Under the pieces are notes generated by a model that saw nothing but the letters and a program-made list of their open reading frames with translations, did no database searches and was not told where the DNA came from. This document shows, one piece after another, positions 61,101-64,000 of a stretch of DNA of 64,000 nt; position 1 is the first letter of the stretch, and each line of letters begins with the position of its first letter. The DNA comes from Diplocarpon mali (Eukaryota > Ascomycota > Leotiomycetes > Helotiales > Drepanopezizaceae): positions 62,001 to 126,000 of the forward strand of contig JAENRP010000075.1 of assembly GCA_024741835.1 (NCBI GenBank), written 5' to 3'. Both the position numbers and the translations under genes were made by a program.

Positions 61101-62036
61101 CAAACTGCTTGAGGATCGCGGTGTGACAACCATTACACTTTTGTGCAAATTGTGTTGAATAATGGTAATGGCAATAGACCTGTTCATCGTGCTCATAATA
61201 ACTGTCTGTTGCTCCAAATATTGTAGTGCAGACTGAGCACGTGAAATGGTCGATATGATACTTTCTATCCAGGGCTGTGATATAAGACCCTCGAAGGGCC
61301 CCATTACACTTGTAGCATATGAGATCCAGTCGTCGAAAGTAATCTGTTTCACAAAGGGGGTATTGGCTTCCACTATTTTCTTCGTCATCAACTGGGAAGA
61401 ATTTTGATGCTACAATCTCTCCACAGTCCTGGCAGTGAAAACGTCAGCTAAACCCTAGAAATTTTGGGAGGCCCTTACCCGACATCTAAAACAGTCCAAG
61501 TGCCATGTGCCCTCTAATGCTCTAACAAACTGGCCGGTTAAGGGTTCCCCGCATTTCTTGCAAAGTCTCAATTGTCCAGAGGGCGTTCTTCCATTGCGCT
61601 CATGACGCCTAGTACGTGATCGCTGCCGCTCTTCGCTAGTCTTTGCTAAAGCGCCTTCTCTGTTTCGCTCTCTGCCACTTGCGCTCCCAGATGGAGATGC
61701 AGCTAATCTGTTGTCTGATCCAAATGCTCCATTTGGCCTAGGCAGTGAATCTTGGAGGTCTCTTTCAGATTGGTGTCTGCCCTTTTCTTCTGTGCGTGGT
61801 TGTCTTGTGTACTCTCCTGCAATGTTGTCTCTATCTGGATCGTATGCAGTATACTGCCCCCTGTTATAGCCACTGTCTCCAGATGGGCCTCCCTCTGATT
61901 GAGGACTCATCATGCCAGGTTCAATGTGTATCCTCTTATTCCGTCCTCCGACAGGTGACTCTCTTTCAGGATGATGTGGACGCAAGGGTGGAGGTTTTTG
62001 AGATGAGGGCGCGATGGTGAGCGTGTCGAAATCCAA
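58114..62036 (-). CDS. LRG1: LIM-RhoGAP protein, LRG1-type Rho GTPase-activating protein
   Basis: Turns off Rho1 at growth sites; in Neurospora LRG-1 is needed for hyphal tip growth. Exons (62036)-61479, 61428-60711, 60664-58632, 58581-58114; introns of 50, 46 and 50 bp with agreeing phases. The start is unresolved: the frame is open from 62036 without ATG, and the first in-frame ATG is 61913 (1,217 residues); an upstream exon is likely. From 61913: LIM 1 about 117-180 (CKKCGEPLTGQF, rebuilt as CFRCRDCGE by splicing), LIM 2 about 182-240 (CYKCNGALRGSY), partial LIM 3 (KCNGCHTAILKQF), a helical region, LIM 4 about 492-552 (CPICRATVEDEC), and RhoGAP about 880-1040 with the arginine finger in GVFRKNGN and KKYLRELPDPLL. 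C-terminus polar. Confidence 0.94.
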
Positions 62037-63717
62037 ATATCAGAATGTAGTTCTTCAACCAGCACCCCTCGACGGGAATGCTGAGTTCGAATCGCAAGCA
62101 ACCAGCTAGTTCGGCTTTGGATTTGCGATTGTGAGCTGGCTACTCGAATGTCCTGCCCGCAGCACCTGAAACATCAAGTCTTCGGAGGAGCAATACAGTT
62201 CTCAACCCTCACTCCTGGTGTATCTTATTGCATTTGTACGAGAATTCGATCTGATAGCCGATGATGGGACTCGCGTTTGGCGACGCTGCGGCTCGGATAG
62301 ATGGTGAGGGTTTGATGTAGAGAAGAGCAGAGCAGAACAGCTTCTGCTAAGAGTTCGGAGTCTGAAGTGAGCGAGGGAATTGCGCCTGCTTTGCCTGAGC
62401 CCTCCTGCGCGATCCCGAGCAAAGTGCGTAGATATGGGAAGGGCGGTGGCCGTTTCGAAGGTAAGGCAAGATGCGCCAGCGACGAGGTGCGATTGCGACG
62501 AGAGGTTGGGGAGGAAAAGGACTGCTTTACTATCGAGGTACCTCGCCATTCTGAGCTTGGTGGTTGATCTTGACTCCCAAAATGTTTTGAGGCCTTAGGC
62601 CGACATCAAGCGCCAGGCACCAATTACTTTATCGGCAGTGCCAGCTCATTTGGCGCATGGAAGACGTTGGTTGTAGATCGCAGCGGATGATTGATGCTCA
62701 TGAGCACGAAAGTCTATTTTGGAGAAGTCGGGTTGTATTCATCTTCGGCTCTGAACCCAATTCCTAGCAGTTGTGGAGAGGATAAATTCACTCGACATGC
62801 TCGCTGCCATCCGCTGCATTGCTCTGTCTCAAGTAACTGGGCTCCGAGCCAGGCCAGGCTTGCACTCTCCTATTTATTCTACCAAATCCAGGCACAGTTA
62901 ACAGGGCAGGTCGGCCAGGAGTTGAGAGTTGCTCAGTTCCAACATGCAAGAGAACGATCCGTCCAAGGGGCTTTGGCAGCAAGCAATTCCAGCTTATAAT
63001 CACGTACCCGTACGTACAATTAGGACTCATAACCCGTGGTACAAGAGTGAGCCACATCCTCTTCAGGATTGTTCTAAGTAGGAGATGTATTTGCAAGATG
63101 TATGTTACAACAATGCACATTGGGACTCAGATGTGTGTTACTCTGACGGTCTTCTGTAGAACTATGTAGTGATTCAAGAACAAGAGCCACTCCTTCTCGG
63201 CCTGGCTCCAAGTGGCACTTGGATCTATGAGAAGCATGCGTATGGCAGTATAAGCTGGTTCTACCTGTAAGCTATCTCCATGTTATCACTCATGAAAGGT
63301 TTATTACTCCTAGCACTAAGAAACGTCAGAGTCAACGCGAGATTCTCTGGCCCATTCCCTGACCAGGCAATCTGGCTCATATCACCATTTCAGCTGCTAA
63401 CAACAAGATGAAGTTGCAAAGTAGCCTATTCTTCTTAGTGAACGATTAGGGAAAAATAGATAATACTTCCCTTCATATCACCTGCCGGACACCTGCAGTG
63501 AATTCGTAGCGCCTACTTTAAAGTTTAGGTTCAGCCTCACCCGAACCTGCCTTGCTCTGCCTTGTTTCCCATTGTCTCCCGCTGTCTCCCCGCTTGATAG
63601 ATCTCTTTGCTCCATTGCCCGACATTATCATCACCGCGTTGCACTTCGCCTGGGGTGATGAACCTGCGCAGGAAAAGAAAACAACCCGACTTTGTGGTGA
63701 ATCTTTGATATTCTACC
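62037..63717. promoter_or_regulatory. Divergent region between LRG1 and the E2 gene
   Basis: About 1.7 kb. A leftward frame of 115 codons from ATG 62549 to 62202 could be part of the LRG1 5' leader or an upstream exon, but I cannot join it to LRG1. A purine/pyrimidine-biased stretch (CTGTCTCCCGCTGTCTCCC) lies at 63573-63591, upstream of the E2 start. No other gene seen. Confidence 0.35.
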
Positions 63718-64000
63718 ATGTCGAACCACTCTATTATCCGCATTACTAGGGTATAATCAATCATATGAGATTTCCGTTGAGCTTTTAGTGGGGTCGCAAG
63801 GCTGACGCGCAGTTTGTAGGAGTTGTCAGACCTCCAGAAGTCTTCTGATTTGTGTATGGCCCTCAGAAACTCTGCTCCAATGCCCTTGTATGCAGCTGGG
63901 GCTTACAGATGTTCTATATAGCACTGGCGGTTGCATGCCGAGATGTTGATGTTCGCAACGTCAAGGCAATCATCATTGGCCCTCCCGAAACGCCCTACGA
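63718..64000 (+). CDS. Ubiquitin-conjugating enzyme E2, 5' part (runs off the window)
   Basis: Three exons visible: 63718-63750, 63820-63853 and 63922 to the window edge; introns of 69 and 68 bp with donors GTATAA and GTATGG, and acceptors TTGTAG and TATATAG, in agreeing phases. Joined they read MSNHSIIRITRELSDLQKSS and then ACRDVDVRNVKAIIIGPPET before PYE at the edge. This is the start of a UBC fold: N-terminal helix (RITRELSDLQ), then the beta strand and the G-P-x-x-T-P-Y-E motif, which resembles UBE2Z-like E2s. The active-site Cys lies beyond the window. Acts in ubiquitin transfer from E1 to substrates. Start is the only ATG that fits the splicing. Confidence 0.72.

Noticed and set aside
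61047..61391. 114-codon leftward frame inside LRG1
   Set aside because: Different register from the LIM-encoding frame, which splices in phase and shows the Cys/His ligands; this is a shadow.
1..64000. CRISPR arrays, insertion sequences, integrated virus or secondary-metabolite cluster
   Set aside because: No spaced direct repeats, transposase or integrase, viral hallmark proteins, or PKS/NRPS/terpene core enzymes were seen; the gene set is eukaryotic and mostly housekeeping.

Overview
The window is nuclear DNA from a filamentous ascomycete (Pezizomycotina). Short introns of 46-92 bp with GT...AG ends and branch sites like CTAAC interrupt the genes, and the recognisable products are fungal: RIM15-type kinase, PEX6, LIM-RhoGAP LRG1, SAT4/PTH11-type rhodopsin-like membrane protein, 2EXR-domain proteins and an NAD-type methylene-THF dehydrogenase. 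I cannot name genus or class. Exon models below come from reading frame, splice signals and phase agreement; no transcript was seen.

Layout. 1-12 kb: MTD1 (one-carbon metabolism), a stretch with a stop-interrupted coding-like frame, a RING protein, a divergent pair of small membrane proteins (7394-9334) and a 2EXR protein. 13-19 kb: the 1,901-residue RIM15-type kinase, read leftward. 19-28 kb: about 5 kb with simple repeats and no supportable gene, then an intact 2EXR gene beside a decayed 2EXR relic. 28-40 kb: small membrane protein, lysophospholipid acyltransferase, an 8-bp minisatellite, bZIP factor, eIF3d, a 31-N assembly gap, an uncharacterised conserved-looking protein and a five-exon SAT4-type receptor-like gene. 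40-46 kb: gene-poor. 46-55 kb: PEX6 and, divergently, a steryl-ester-hydrolase-like lipase. 55-64 kb: gene-poor stretch with one small two-exon candidate, then LRG1 and, at the right edge, the first 46 codons of a ubiquitin-conjugating enzyme.

Most genes are unrelated housekeeping or regulatory functions and there is no cluster with shared cofactors or transporters. PEX6 (peroxisome import) next to a lipid hydrolase, and the acyltransferase further left, all touch lipid metabolism, but neighbourhood alone is weak evidence. I did not find a convincing new multi-gene system. The best leads are the three 2EXR loci within 16 kb (one decayed), the divergent membrane-protein pair, the PEX6 intron whose retention would keep the frame, and a decamer repeat shared between two distant non-coding sites.
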